From Thermoguttaceae bacterium (GTDB lineage Bacteria; Planctomycetota; Planctomycetia; Pirellulales; Thermoguttaceae): a DNA stretch of 5,872 nucleotides. The first letter of the stretch is position 1. Every line of letters starts with the position of its first letter. The stretch is taken from positions 1,944-7,815 of the forward strand of contig JANLFZ010000291.1 of the NCBI GenBank assembly GCA_024653385.1, in the 5' to 3' direction. This document shows positions 1 to 5,809 of this stretch, piece after piece. The notes beneath the pieces are model-generated. The model saw only the letters and a list, made by a program, of their open reading frames with translations. It ran no database searches and was not told the DNA's origin. Both the position numbers and the translations under genes were made by a program.

Positions 1-41
1 GCCACCTGCAACCAGACGCCCGGCGGCTGGTTGCAGGTGGC
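1..41. repeat. Perfect 15-bp inverted repeat at the left edge
   Basis: Bases 1-15 (GCCACCTGCAACCAG) are the exact reverse complement of bases 27-41, separated by an 11-base loop. Both arms are read in frame by the partial gene (CNQ in the right arm, WLQV in the left). The outer end of the arm is base 1, so the repeat may continue beyond the window. It could be a real hairpin in the gene or a fold-back assembly artefact. Confidence 0.85.
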
Positions 42-632
42 GGCAAATCGCGCCGCGGCGCGTCCGACCTTGGCCTGGTCGGTCTGGACGAACTCGTGCT
101 TGCAGCCGGCCCGATCGCCGCGCGCCGCGCCGCTGTGCTCGGACCACGCGTGGACGTTAGGCTGGGCTGCCATGACCGCGGCCACCCACGGGCCGGCCCA
201 GGCCGAGTTGAGCGATCCGCCCACCTGCGCCCCTTCGGGCAGGGCCAGCCGGAAGAGCCCCAAGCGATCCACTGGAGCGTCGGCTTCGAGTTTCGCCAGG
301 CGAAGGACGACGAATCCGGGCTGCCGGGCGACTGTGAACTCGGCCACGCTTCCGCCCTCGAACGCCACGCGGAGCCGATCGCCCGCAAGTCGGACCGATT
401 GCGCCAGTCGCGTGCCGGCGTCGGTCTCCAGGCTAAACGCCGGCTGGCCGGTCTGAGGCCACGCCGTCCCGTCGGCGAACACCAGCGAGGCGACCGATCC
501 GCGGTCGTCGAGCGTCAGCCGGGCGCCGGCCAGATCGAACGTCACCTCGGCCCGGCAGGGCTGCGCGGCCATCGCCAACAAGAGAAGGTGGCAGACGCCG
601 AGGCGGCCAAATCGAATGGGCAAGGGAACCAT
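1..632 (-). CDS. Secreted protein of unknown family, N-terminal part (truncated by window edge)
   Basis: The frame from the ATG at 632-630 stays open for 210 codons to base 1 with no stop, so only the N-terminus is present. GC-rich third positions support coding. An AGGA sits 6 bases upstream of the ATG. Residues 1-28 look like a Sec signal peptide: basic start (IRFGR), hydrophobic core around VCHLLLLAMAA, and probable cleavage after CRA before EVTFD. The mature part alternates short polar and hydrophobic stretches (for example ARLTLDDRGSVASLVF and GFVVLRLAKL), which suggests a beta-sandwich of the kind found in carbohydrate-active proteins. That is inference from pattern only; I do not recognise the family. 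A CKHEF segment lies near residue 180. It is the last of the same-strand genes, 118 bp after the transporter stop, so a link to sugar use is possible. Its last codons overlap the palindrome at 1-41, so the sequence at the extreme edge deserves caution. Confidence 0.75.
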   Translation of the reverse strand, partial: MVPLPIRFGRLGVCHLLLLAMAAQPCRAEVTFDLAGARLTLDDRGSVASLVFADGTAWPQTGQPAFSLETDAGTRLAQSVRLAGDRLRVAFEGGSVAEFTVARQPGFVVLRLAKLEADAPVDRLGLFRLALPEGAQVGGSLNSAWAGPWVAAVMAAQPNVHAWSEHSGAARGDRAGCKHEFVQTDQAKVGRAAARFAATCNQPPGVWLQV

Positions 633-668
633 GGTTTGTCCTGCTTCTCTTGGAACTGCAATGTCGGG

Positions 669-714
669 GTAACCGCTCATGGGGACTGCCCGATTTTCGC
701 GGCGACGGATCGGG
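669..714. repeat. Dispersed repeat, copy 1 (partner at 5768-5809)
   Basis: Bases 669-709 match 5768-5809 in the same orientation with only a few substitutions and a one-base length difference. The shared part starts GTAACCG and contains GATTTTCGCGGCGA. Here CCCGAT at 689-694 can pair with ATCGGG at 709-714 around a 14-base loop. A second ATGGGACTG at 718-726 echoes ATGGGGACTG at 679-688, as if this were a decayed copy of a larger palindromic element. It lies between the transporter stop and the start of the partial gene. From memory, such short GGGACTGTCCC-like elements are frequent in planctomycete genomes. No transposase or target duplication is visible. Confidence 0.7.
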
Positions 715-750
715 AACATGGGACTGTCGCCTTCGGGCGTGCAATCGGAT

Positions 751-2049
751 TCACGTGCCCGACGCGGGTCGGGTGTCTTTCGGGAACAGCACGGCGAACG
801 CGGCCACGCAGACGGCGCACAGGGCGGCGCAACTGAGCCAGATGCCGGTCCAGTCGTAGATCGGGTTGTCGCCCGGCACCAGGATGAACCACTCGCCGAC
901 CTGTCCGCCGACAAAGCCGCCCACGAAGAACCCGAGGGCCAGGATGAACGTGCCGTAAAGCGTCTGCATGCTGCCGCGGATGTCGGGAGGGGCGATGCGG
1001 TCGACGTACATGTAGCCCACGGCCAGGAAGCACCCGAAGCACAGCCCGTGCATTGCCTGCCCGGCGCCCGCCAAAATCAGTTTGCCGGCGAAGGGCGGGT
1101 CGAGGCTGAAGACCACGGCGAACAACAGGCATCGGACCATGTAGGCTGCCGCGCCGACCACCAGGGTCCACTTGAAGCCGAGGCGTTTGAGCACCAGGCC
1201 CAAGGCGGCCAGCACGCCCAACTCGCAGATCTGCCCGATCGAGGCGATGCTCTGCTCCTTGGCGCCCCATCCGCCCGTGTCGAGGATCGCCCGCAAGAAC
1301 GGGCTGTTCCACACGAAGAAGAACTGGTGGGCGATGGAGATGAAGAAGCTGACGACCACCAGCACGAGGAAGTCGCGGCGGCGGAGCATGGCGATGACCG
1401 CTCCCGGTGCGTACTTGCGCTCTTCGTGCTGTTGGGGCGGCGTCGGGGGGAGCGTCAGGCAGTAGCCGGCCATGACGATTCCGGCGATTCCCGACAGGGC
1501 AAAGACAATGCCCCGCGCGCGGTCCAGCTCCGAACCCTCCAGACCGTAAAGCCACCAGAACTCGACCAGGTAGGCGGGCACAATGAACCCCAGCGTGCCG
1601 AACAGCCGGACCCAGGGGAACTCGAGGTTGCTGTTCTTGAGATGGCGGAAGGCCAGCGAGTTGGCCAGCATCATCGTCGGCACGTAGAGCACCGAATAGA
1701 GCGTGCCGAGGAGGATCACCGGCCAGACCTTGGTCTGCGCGAACAGCACGAGCATCAGCGCGCCCCCGACGAGGTGGCAGAACGCCATCACCCGCTCGGT
1801 CGCGAAAAGCCGGTCGACGAGTTGCCCAACGATGAACGGCGCCACGATCGGCCCCACCGACAGGGCAGCGCTGAAGATGCCCACCTCGAGACTCGAAAAC
1901 CCCAACGAACGCATGACGTACACCGAGGCGACCGGCAGGTACGCGCCCTGCACGAAGTACTGGAGGAACATCATCACCGAAAGGCGCGACAATAGCGCCG
2001 GGGAGGAGCCGGTCGGCGATGCCGCGGTGGAAACGGTCTCGGTGGCCAT
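751..2049 (-). CDS. MFS transporter, NupG-like (nucleoside/sugar:H+ symporter type)
   Basis: This is a 432-residue inner-membrane permease of the major facilitator superfamily, of usual length and with about 12 hydrophobic segments. Residues 75-86 (GQLVDRLFATER) match the conserved loop between helices 2 and 3. FPWVRLFGTLGF at 144-155 resembles the FPPIRIWGTIGF region I recall from Escherichia coli NupG. MHGLCFGC at 333-340 followed by APPDIRGSMQ at 353-362 matches the second half of that family (Nuc_H_symport). Family members move nucleosides; relatives next to sugar genes in planctomycetes and Bacteroidetes probably carry sugars or modified sugars. The substrate here is unknown, but the neighbouring DUF1080 and epimerase genes favour a sugar. 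The ATG at 2049 is chosen because GAGGA lies 6 bases upstream; the frame extends further only to a TTG at 2112. The gene follows the DUF1080 gene by 123 bp. Confidence 0.9.
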   Translation of the reverse strand: MATETVSTAASPTGSSPALLSRLSVMMFLQYFVQGAYLPVASVYVMRSLGFSSLEVGIFSAALSVGPIVAPFIVGQLVDRLFATERVMAFCHLVGGALMLVLFAQTKVWPVILLGTLYSVLYVPTMMLANSLAFRHLKNSNLEFPWVRLFGTLGFIVPAYLVEFWWLYGLEGSELDRARGIVFALSGIAGIVMAGYCLTLPPTPPQQHEERKYAPGAVIAMLRRRDFLVLVVVSFFISIAHQFFFVWNSPFLRAILDTGGWGAKEQSIASIGQICELGVLAALGLVLKRLGFKWTLVVGAAAYMVRCLLFAVVFSLDPPFAGKLILAGAGQAMHGLCFGCFLAVGYMYVDRIAPPDIRGSMQTLYGTFILALGFFVGGFVGGQVGEWFILVPGDNPIYDWTGIWLSCAALCAVCVAAFAVLFPKDTRPASGT

Positions 2050-2055
2050 AAGCGG

Positions 2056-2060
2056 TCCTC
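2056..2060 (-). promoter_or_regulatory. Ribosome binding site of the MFS gene
   Basis: GAGGA on the minus strand, 6 bases before the ATG at 2049. It selects this ATG over the TTG at 2112, which would add 21 residues with no transporter character. Confidence 0.65.
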
Positions 2061-2172
2061 GCTTGGGGGCACGGGAAAATAGCCCGCCGCTTGCGCCGGC
2101 GATGCCGAGCAAGACGACCGGCGGGACAACGCGGTTTTCTCGAGGATTCCTGGGGAACGGGACGCTGGAGCC

Positions 2173-3003
2173 TCAGGGCGTCTTGGGTTTGGGTTCTGCG
2201 TCGAGCGGCCGAATCCAGATATTGCGGAACCGGACCGGGCACCCGTGCGCGCCGAAGGCGATCGGAGCCCGGGCCTTGACCGACTCGTAGCTGGCCACGC
2301 CCGCGTGCGGCGAGCCGCCATAAATCTCCTGGTCCCAGTGGACGAGGACGCCGTTGTGGAACATCGTGATGCGGGCGGGCGATTCGACCTTCCCGTCCTT
2401 GCCGAACTTCGGTGCCCGATACACGATGTCGTACACCTCCCATTCGCCCGGCTTGCGGCAAGCGTTCACCAAGGGCGGTGTCTGGGCGTAGATCGCGGCG
2501 GCCTGGCCGTCGGGGTAGATCTTGGTCCGGTACGAGTCGAAGATCTGCACCTCGATCGAACCGCCCAGGAAGACCCCGTTGTTCCCGTGATTCCAGACGC
2601 TCTCGGGCTGCTCGAGCGGCACTTGCCACTCGACGTGCAGTTGGCAACTGCCGAACTCCTGTTTCGTGGCCATCGGCCCCTCGGTGGCCACCAGGCAGCC
2701 CTCCTCGACTTTCCACTGAGTCGGCTGCCAGGCCGACAGGTCCTTGCCGTCGAACAAGACAATCGCGTCGGAGGGCGGCTGGTTCGGCCGATCGGACCCG
2801 GGGGCGCCGGGATCGACCTTCTTCGGCGCGGGCCGATCCGGATCGTGGACATGATACCCGGACCACGGCTGAATCGGCGTGTCCTTGTAACCGAACACGC
2901 CCGAGCCATCCTTGGCATGGACCACCTTGTGGGCCTGGCCGAAGGCCGAGAACGGCAGGGCGAGGATCGCGGCGAAGGCAAACAGTGCGAAGATGCGGTT
3001 CAT
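2173..3003 (-). CDS. Secreted 3-keto-disaccharide hydrolase / DUF1080 domain protein
   Basis: This 276-residue protein has a signal peptide (hydrophobic stretch IFALFAFAAILALPFSAFG at 4-22, likely cleavage before QAHK), so it acts outside the cytoplasm. A short region with YHVHDPDRPAP at 50-60 precedes the domain, as is common in planctomycete members. The DUF1080 fold (PF06439, concanavalin-like beta-sandwich) runs from about residue 80 to the end. Its hallmarks are LFDGKDLSAW (83-92), HGNNGVF (139-145), EVQIFDSY (151-158), GEWEVYDIVYRAPKF (186-200) and a final FRNIWIRPL strand. Characterised members hydrolyse 3-keto-glycosides made by sugar 3-dehydrogenases; many others are untested. No 3-dehydrogenase is in this window, so the substrate is inferred only. 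The ATG has GGAG 9 bases upstream. The gene is 106 bp downstream of the epimerase, across a repeat block, and 123 bp upstream of the transporter. Confidence 0.93.
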   Translation of the reverse strand: MNRIFALFAFAAILALPFSAFGQAHKVVHAKDGSGVFGYKDTPIQPWSGYHVHDPDRPAPKKVDPGAPGSDRPNQPPSDAIVLFDGKDLSAWQPTQWKVEEGCLVATEGPMATKQEFGSCQLHVEWQVPLEQPESVWNHGNNGVFLGGSIEVQIFDSYRTKIYPDGQAAAIYAQTPPLVNACRKPGEWEVYDIVYRAPKFGKDGKVESPARITMFHNGVLVHWDQEIYGGSPHAGVASYESVKARAPIAFGAHGCPVRFRNIWIRPLDAEPKPKTP

Positions 3004-3051
3004 GGCAGGCTTCTCCGAAAGAGCGGAACTCGTCAGGTAATTCCCCGACCC

Positions 3052-3077
3052 ATACTAACCCGAAGCGCCAGCGAGGG
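3052..3077 (+). repeat. Planctomycete-type repeat, copy A (inverted arm)
   Basis: These 26 bases, with core CTAACCCGAAGCGCCAGC, are the exact reverse complement of 3123-3148 (copy C). They differ from the complement of copy B (3091-3114) at one base. On RNA they could form a long stable stem with B (13-base loop) or with C. The copy lies just upstream of the DUF1080 gene and downstream of the epimerase stop, so a hairpin could affect termination or message stability between the two genes. Similar repeats scattered through planctomycete genomes are known to me from translated tails such as NPKRQRG and SASEG. Confidence 0.85.
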
Positions 3078-3082
3078 CAAAC

Positions 3083-3146
3083 GTCCGGGGCCCTCGCTGG
3101 CGCGTCGGGTTAGTGTCCGGGGCCCTCGCTGGCGCTTCGGGTTAGT
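3083..3146 (-). repeat. Tandem pair of 32-bp units (copies B and C)
   Basis: Bases 3083-3114 and 3115-3146 are two contiguous 32-base units, each beginning GTCCGGGG and then CCCTCGCTGGCGC. They differ only at 3104 (G) versus 3136 (T). Each holds one copy of the element whose inverse lies at 3052-3077. The pair overlaps the 3' end of the epimerase gene: copy C is translated and copy B supplies the TAA stop. There is no unique spacer between units, so this is a local duplication and not a CRISPR array. Confidence 0.88.
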
Positions 3147-4245
3147 ATGCCGAACTTGTGGATCGTGGTCTGTCGATAGGTCTCGCCCGGCCGAAGGAGG
3201 GTCGAGGGGAACTTCGGTTCGTTCGGCGCGTTGGGGAAGTGCTGCGTCTCGAGGCACAATCCGCGTCGATTGCCCGTGTAAAGCTGCACGCCCGGTTGCG
3301 TGGTCCAGACCTCCATGGTCCGGCCGCTTTGCGGCTCGGTGACCATCGCCGCGCGCGAAAGCCGCTCGGTGGGCTTCTTCGTGAGGACATAGCAGTCGTC
3401 GTAGTGCTTGCGCGGCACCTGATCGGAGCGCGAACCGATGGTCATGGGCCGGGTGAAGTCCATGGGCGTGCCGCGCACGCTGCGGATCTCGCCCGTGGGG
3501 ATCAGGAACTCGTCGGCCGGCAGATAGTGGTCGGCCTCGAGCTGGAGAACGTGGCCCAGCACGTCCCGGCTCTCCGCGCCGGCGAGGTTCCAATAGGCGT
3601 GGTTGGTGAGGTTCACATGGGTGGGCTTGTCGGTCGTGGCGGTGTAGTCCATCACCAACTCGTTTTCGTTGGAGAGCTTGTAGACCACCTGGACCTGAAG
3701 CGTGCCGGGATAACCGGCCTGGCCGTCGGGGCTTACCAGCGACAGGCGCACGCCGGCCGCTTGCGAGTCGGCCCAGGGCTCGGCCTTCCATACCAGCGCC
3801 TGGAACCCACGGCGACCGCCGTGGATGTGGTGCTTGCCCATGTTGCGTTCCAGCGAGTACTCGACCCCGTCGATGACGAACCGCGCCCCGGCAATGCGGT
3901 TGGCGTAGCGCCCCACCACGGACCCGAGGAGCGGATGCCCCTTGAGGTACTCGGCCAGCGTGTCTTTGTGCAGGGTAATGTCGTCGAACTTCCCGTGGCG
4001 ATCGGGGGCACGCACCGTGACGAGCGTGGCCCCGAGGGTCATCACGCGCGCCTCCAGACCGGAGGCGTTCCGAAGCACGTACAGGTCGACCGTCTCGCCC
4101 TCGCCGGTCTTGCCGAAGGCTTCCTTGCGCACTTCGGGCGATCGGGATTCTCCGGCCAAGACCCACGCCCCCGGTGTGGCGTGCCCGAGGCACTCCACCA
4201 GCCACGCCAAGAACCACCGTGAGGCCGGGTTCGATGGATGTTCAT
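3110..4245 (-). CDS. Aldose 1-epimerase (galactose mutarotase family), probable 5' frameshift
   Basis: The enzyme interconverts alpha and beta anomers of aldoses. The family is clear: YANRIAGARF, HIHGG (catalytic His codon 3821-3823), NLTNHAYWNL (second catalytic His, 3599-3601), YDDCYVL (sugar-binding Asp) and LETQHFPNAPN (catalytic Glu, 3248-3250) are all present. The domain proper starts near VRKEAFGKTG and ends at the usual KFG. Twelve further residues (ILTRSASEGPGH) and the stop are encoded by the repeat. The start is unresolved. The only ATG with a good ribosome site is at 4245-4243, but it is one base out of frame with the domain; the given span therefore is not a multiple of three. 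Joining the two frames near 4222-4236 gives a plausible signal peptide (MNIHRTR, then SRWFLAWLVECLGHATPG and AWVLA), suggesting a lost base or sequencing error. The domain frame itself stays open back to a TTG at 4312. In-frame alternatives are GTG or TTG codons without a strong ribosome site. Confidence 0.92.
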
Positions 4246-4252
4246 GTCCGAA

Positions 4253-4258
4253 TCCTCT
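4253..4258 (-). promoter_or_regulatory. Ribosome binding site pointing to the ATG at 4245
   Basis: The minus strand reads AGAGAGGATTCGGAC then ATG, a purine-rich site at good distance. This ATG opens a frame that does not match the epimerase domain, and it is the main reason for suspecting a frameshift in the first few codons. Confidence 0.5.
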
Positions 4259-4304
4259 CTGCTTCCTGCCGCGTCGCACGGTATGATGGAAAGGGCCGAC
4301 CCAC

Positions 4305-4334
4305 GGGATCAAGCCGCTTGTTCTTGGCGATCCC
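4305..4334. promoter_or_regulatory. Dyad in the divergent intergenic region (possible operator)
   Basis: GGGATC at 4305-4310 is mirrored by GATCCC at 4329-4334. GCC at 4313-4315 can also pair with GGC at 4326-4328. It lies between the epimerase and the CinA-like gene. A poor -35-like TTGATC (4312-4307, minus) with CATCAT (4288-4283) 18 bases on, and a TATGAT at 4282-4287 on the plus strand without a good -35, are the only promoter-like signals I see. An operator role is speculative. Confidence 0.2.
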
Positions 4335-4393
4335 TAGCGTACCACGCGGCGCGGCGGCGTCAAGCCGAGGATATGTCCCCAGTGTTCGATCGC

Positions 4394-4398
4394 GAGGG
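4394..4398 (+). promoter_or_regulatory. Ribosome binding site of the CinA-like gene
   Basis: GAGGG lies 9 bases before the ATG at 4408. The later in-frame ATG at 4447 has only GAGAG directly touching it, so the upstream start is preferred. Confidence 0.45.
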
Positions 4399-4407
4399 CC
4401 TGCTGCA

Positions 4408-5760
4408 ATGCCCGGGAAATTGTCGCCCCAAAGGGCCAGTCGAGAGATGCTTCTGCCGATTCGGTGGCCGATCGTATGGGCAGCATTGCTTCACGTCATG
4501 CCGCTTTGCGCCGCCGAGTCGCCTCCGGTCCGGCCGGTCGACTACGCGATCGTGGTCACCGGGAGCGAGATCCTGGCCGGCGCGTACGCCGACACCCATA
4601 CCCACTTCATTACTCGGACCTTGCATCCGCTGGGCTGGCACTGCGCCGGGTCGATCACGGTGGACGATCGGGCGGAAGACATCAAGGCCGCGCTGCGGTT
4701 CGCGGCCGGCAAGGGTCGTCTGGTGATCGTCACCGGCGGCTTGGGTCCGACCGACAACGATGTGACCCGGCAGGCCCTGTCCGAGTTCACGGGCATTGCG
4801 CTGCGCGAGCATCCCGAGGCGCTGGCCGAGATGGAACGCAGGTTCAACACGCCCCGCGATCAATTGCGGCCGAACCTGCGCCGCCAGGTGCGCGTTCCGG
4901 AGCGAGGCGGGTACCTGAAGAACGCCAGTGGCACCGCGGTGGGACTGGTTTTCGAATCGCCCGAGACCGTCATCGTGGCCCTGCCGGGACCGCCGCGCGA
5001 GCTGCAACCCATGGTCCGCGACGAGCTGGTCCGGTATCTCCACCAGCGGTTCGGCACGCGGCTGCGCGGGGCCTCGCTGACGCTGCGGTTCGTGGGCCTC
5101 GGCCAGTCGCAGATCGACCACGCGATCAAACAGCATCTGGCGCTGCCGCCGGATGTGACGACGTCGTCGCAGTTCGAGGGGGGCCGGGTGGATTTCACCT
5201 TCTCGCTGCCCGACGACAGCCCGTCCGCCCGACGCCGGCTCGACGAACTCAAGCAGCAGGTCTTGGCGATCCAGGAACTCGGCGATTGCGCGTACGCGGT
5301 CGACGAAAAGACCACGTTGGAAGCCCACGTCGAGAGGCTCCTGGCAGCGCGTGGGGCGAAGCTCGCCGTGGCCGAGGTCGCCAGCGGCGGCAGCCTGGGC
5401 GCCGGGCTTGCCGGCGCCGACGGGGCCGGCAGTGTCCTGGCCGGGGCGTACCTGGCGCCGTCCGAAGATCGGCTCCGCCGGCTCCTCGCCGTCGCGGACG
5501 ATGCCTGGTCGGCCGCGACACAAGGACCCGCGCGCCTCGAACTGCTCGCAAACGCCACGGCCCGCGCCACCGGCAGCCAGTGGGTGGTCGTCGTCGGCGA
5601 GGCTCGAGAGGACGCCGATGGAAGCCGCTACGTGGACGTCGCCTTCAAGTCGGCCGCGCGATGGGAACCGCAACGCATCGCGGTTCGCGGTACCGGCGAA
5701 ACGGCCCGGAGCTACCTGGCCACGCAATTGCTCGATCAACTGCGCCGCCGTTTGCGATAG
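4408..5760 (+). CDS. Exported CinA-like protein: molybdopterin-binding domain plus degenerate PncC-like domain
   Basis: This 450-residue protein has the full CinA layout. Residues about 45-200 form the MoCF/CinA N-terminal domain: TGSEIL (51-56), TGGLGPTDNDVT (109-120), NASGTAVGLVFE (172-183) and LPGPPREL (192-199). A middle region follows, and a PncC-like domain starts near 308. CinA proteins are normally cytoplasmic and act in pyridine-nucleotide recycling (NMN deamidation, ADP-ribose hydrolysis). Two things differ. A hydrophobic segment (WPIVWAALLHVMPLCAA, 20-36) followed by ESPP looks like a signal peptide, so the protein is probably exported or anchored. In the C-terminal domain the usual AES-C/S-TGG reads AEVASGG (322-328), and the later TGIAGP loop is replaced by GEAREDADGS, so amidohydrolase activity is unlikely. 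The usual DD pair after GPT reads ND. The start at 4408 has a GAGGG site; ATG 4447 would give 437 residues and a shorter, cleaner signal peptide. The gene is divergent from the epimerase. Confidence 0.88.
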   Translation: MPGKLSPQRASREMLLPIRWPIVWAALLHVMPLCAAESPPVRPVDYAIVVTGSEILAGAYADTHTHFITRTLHPLGWHCAGSITVDDRAEDIKAALRFAAGKGRLVIVTGGLGPTDNDVTRQALSEFTGIALREHPEALAEMERRFNTPRDQLRPNLRRQVRVPERGGYLKNASGTAVGLVFESPETVIVALPGPPRELQPMVRDELVRYLHQRFGTRLRGASLTLRFVGLGQSQIDHAIKQHLALPPDVTTSSQFEGGRVDFTFSLPDDSPSARRRLDELKQQVLAIQELGDCAYAVDEKTTLEAHVERLLAARGAKLAVAEVASGGSLGAGLAGADGAGSVLAGAYLAPSEDRLRRLLAVADDAWSAATQGPARLELLANATARATGSQWVVVVGEAREDADGSRYVDVAFKSAARWEPQRIAVRGTGETARSYLATQLLDQLRRRLR

Positions 5761-5767
5761 ACACTCC

Positions 5768-5809
5768 GTAACCGTTCACGGGGACTATCCCGATTTTCGC
5801 GGCGAAGGA
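5768..5809. repeat. Dispersed repeat, copy 2 (partner at 669-709)
   Basis: GTAACCG, a GGGGACT block and GATTTTCGCGGCGA match copy 1 in the same orientation. It begins 8 bases after the CinA-like stop. Unlike copy 1, it has no ATCGGG partner arm within reach. The remaining bases to the right edge (5810-5872) hold no gene or terminator that I can support and may belong to the same element. Confidence 0.7.

Noticed and set aside
728..773. Two small hairpins (CGCC-TTCG-GGCG and CCCGAC-GCGG-GTCGGG) at the transporter 3' end
   Set aside because: Short stems, one of them inside the coding sequence, and no T run on the minus strand. Expected by chance in GC-rich DNA.
679..1995. 438-codon open frame on the plus strand opposite the transporter
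   Set aside because: Antisense shadow of a confident membrane protein; composition rich in His, Glu and Arg, with no recognisable motif.
2085..2101. CGCCG/CGGCG hairpin followed by TTTT on the minus strand, as a terminator after the DUF1080 gene
   Set aside because: Five-base stem and a short, displaced T run close to the ribosome site of the next gene; too weak to call.
677..2866. 729-codon open frame on the minus strand spanning the transporter and DUF1080 genes
   Set aside because: It overlaps two clearly recognised genes in another frame, is extremely rich in Arg, Gly and Pro, and has no domain. It is a GC-driven shadow.
3083..3146. Possible CRISPR repeats
   Set aside because: Only two units, directly adjacent with no spacer, and a known type of dispersed element.
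3033..4217. 394-codon minus frame overlapping the epimerase
   Set aside because: Wrong frame relative to all catalytic motifs of the epimerase. Its tail reads NPKRQRG only because it crosses the repeat.
4360..5739. 459-codon minus frame opposite the CinA-like gene
   Set aside because: Antisense shadow: the plus-strand frame carries the CinA motifs throughout.
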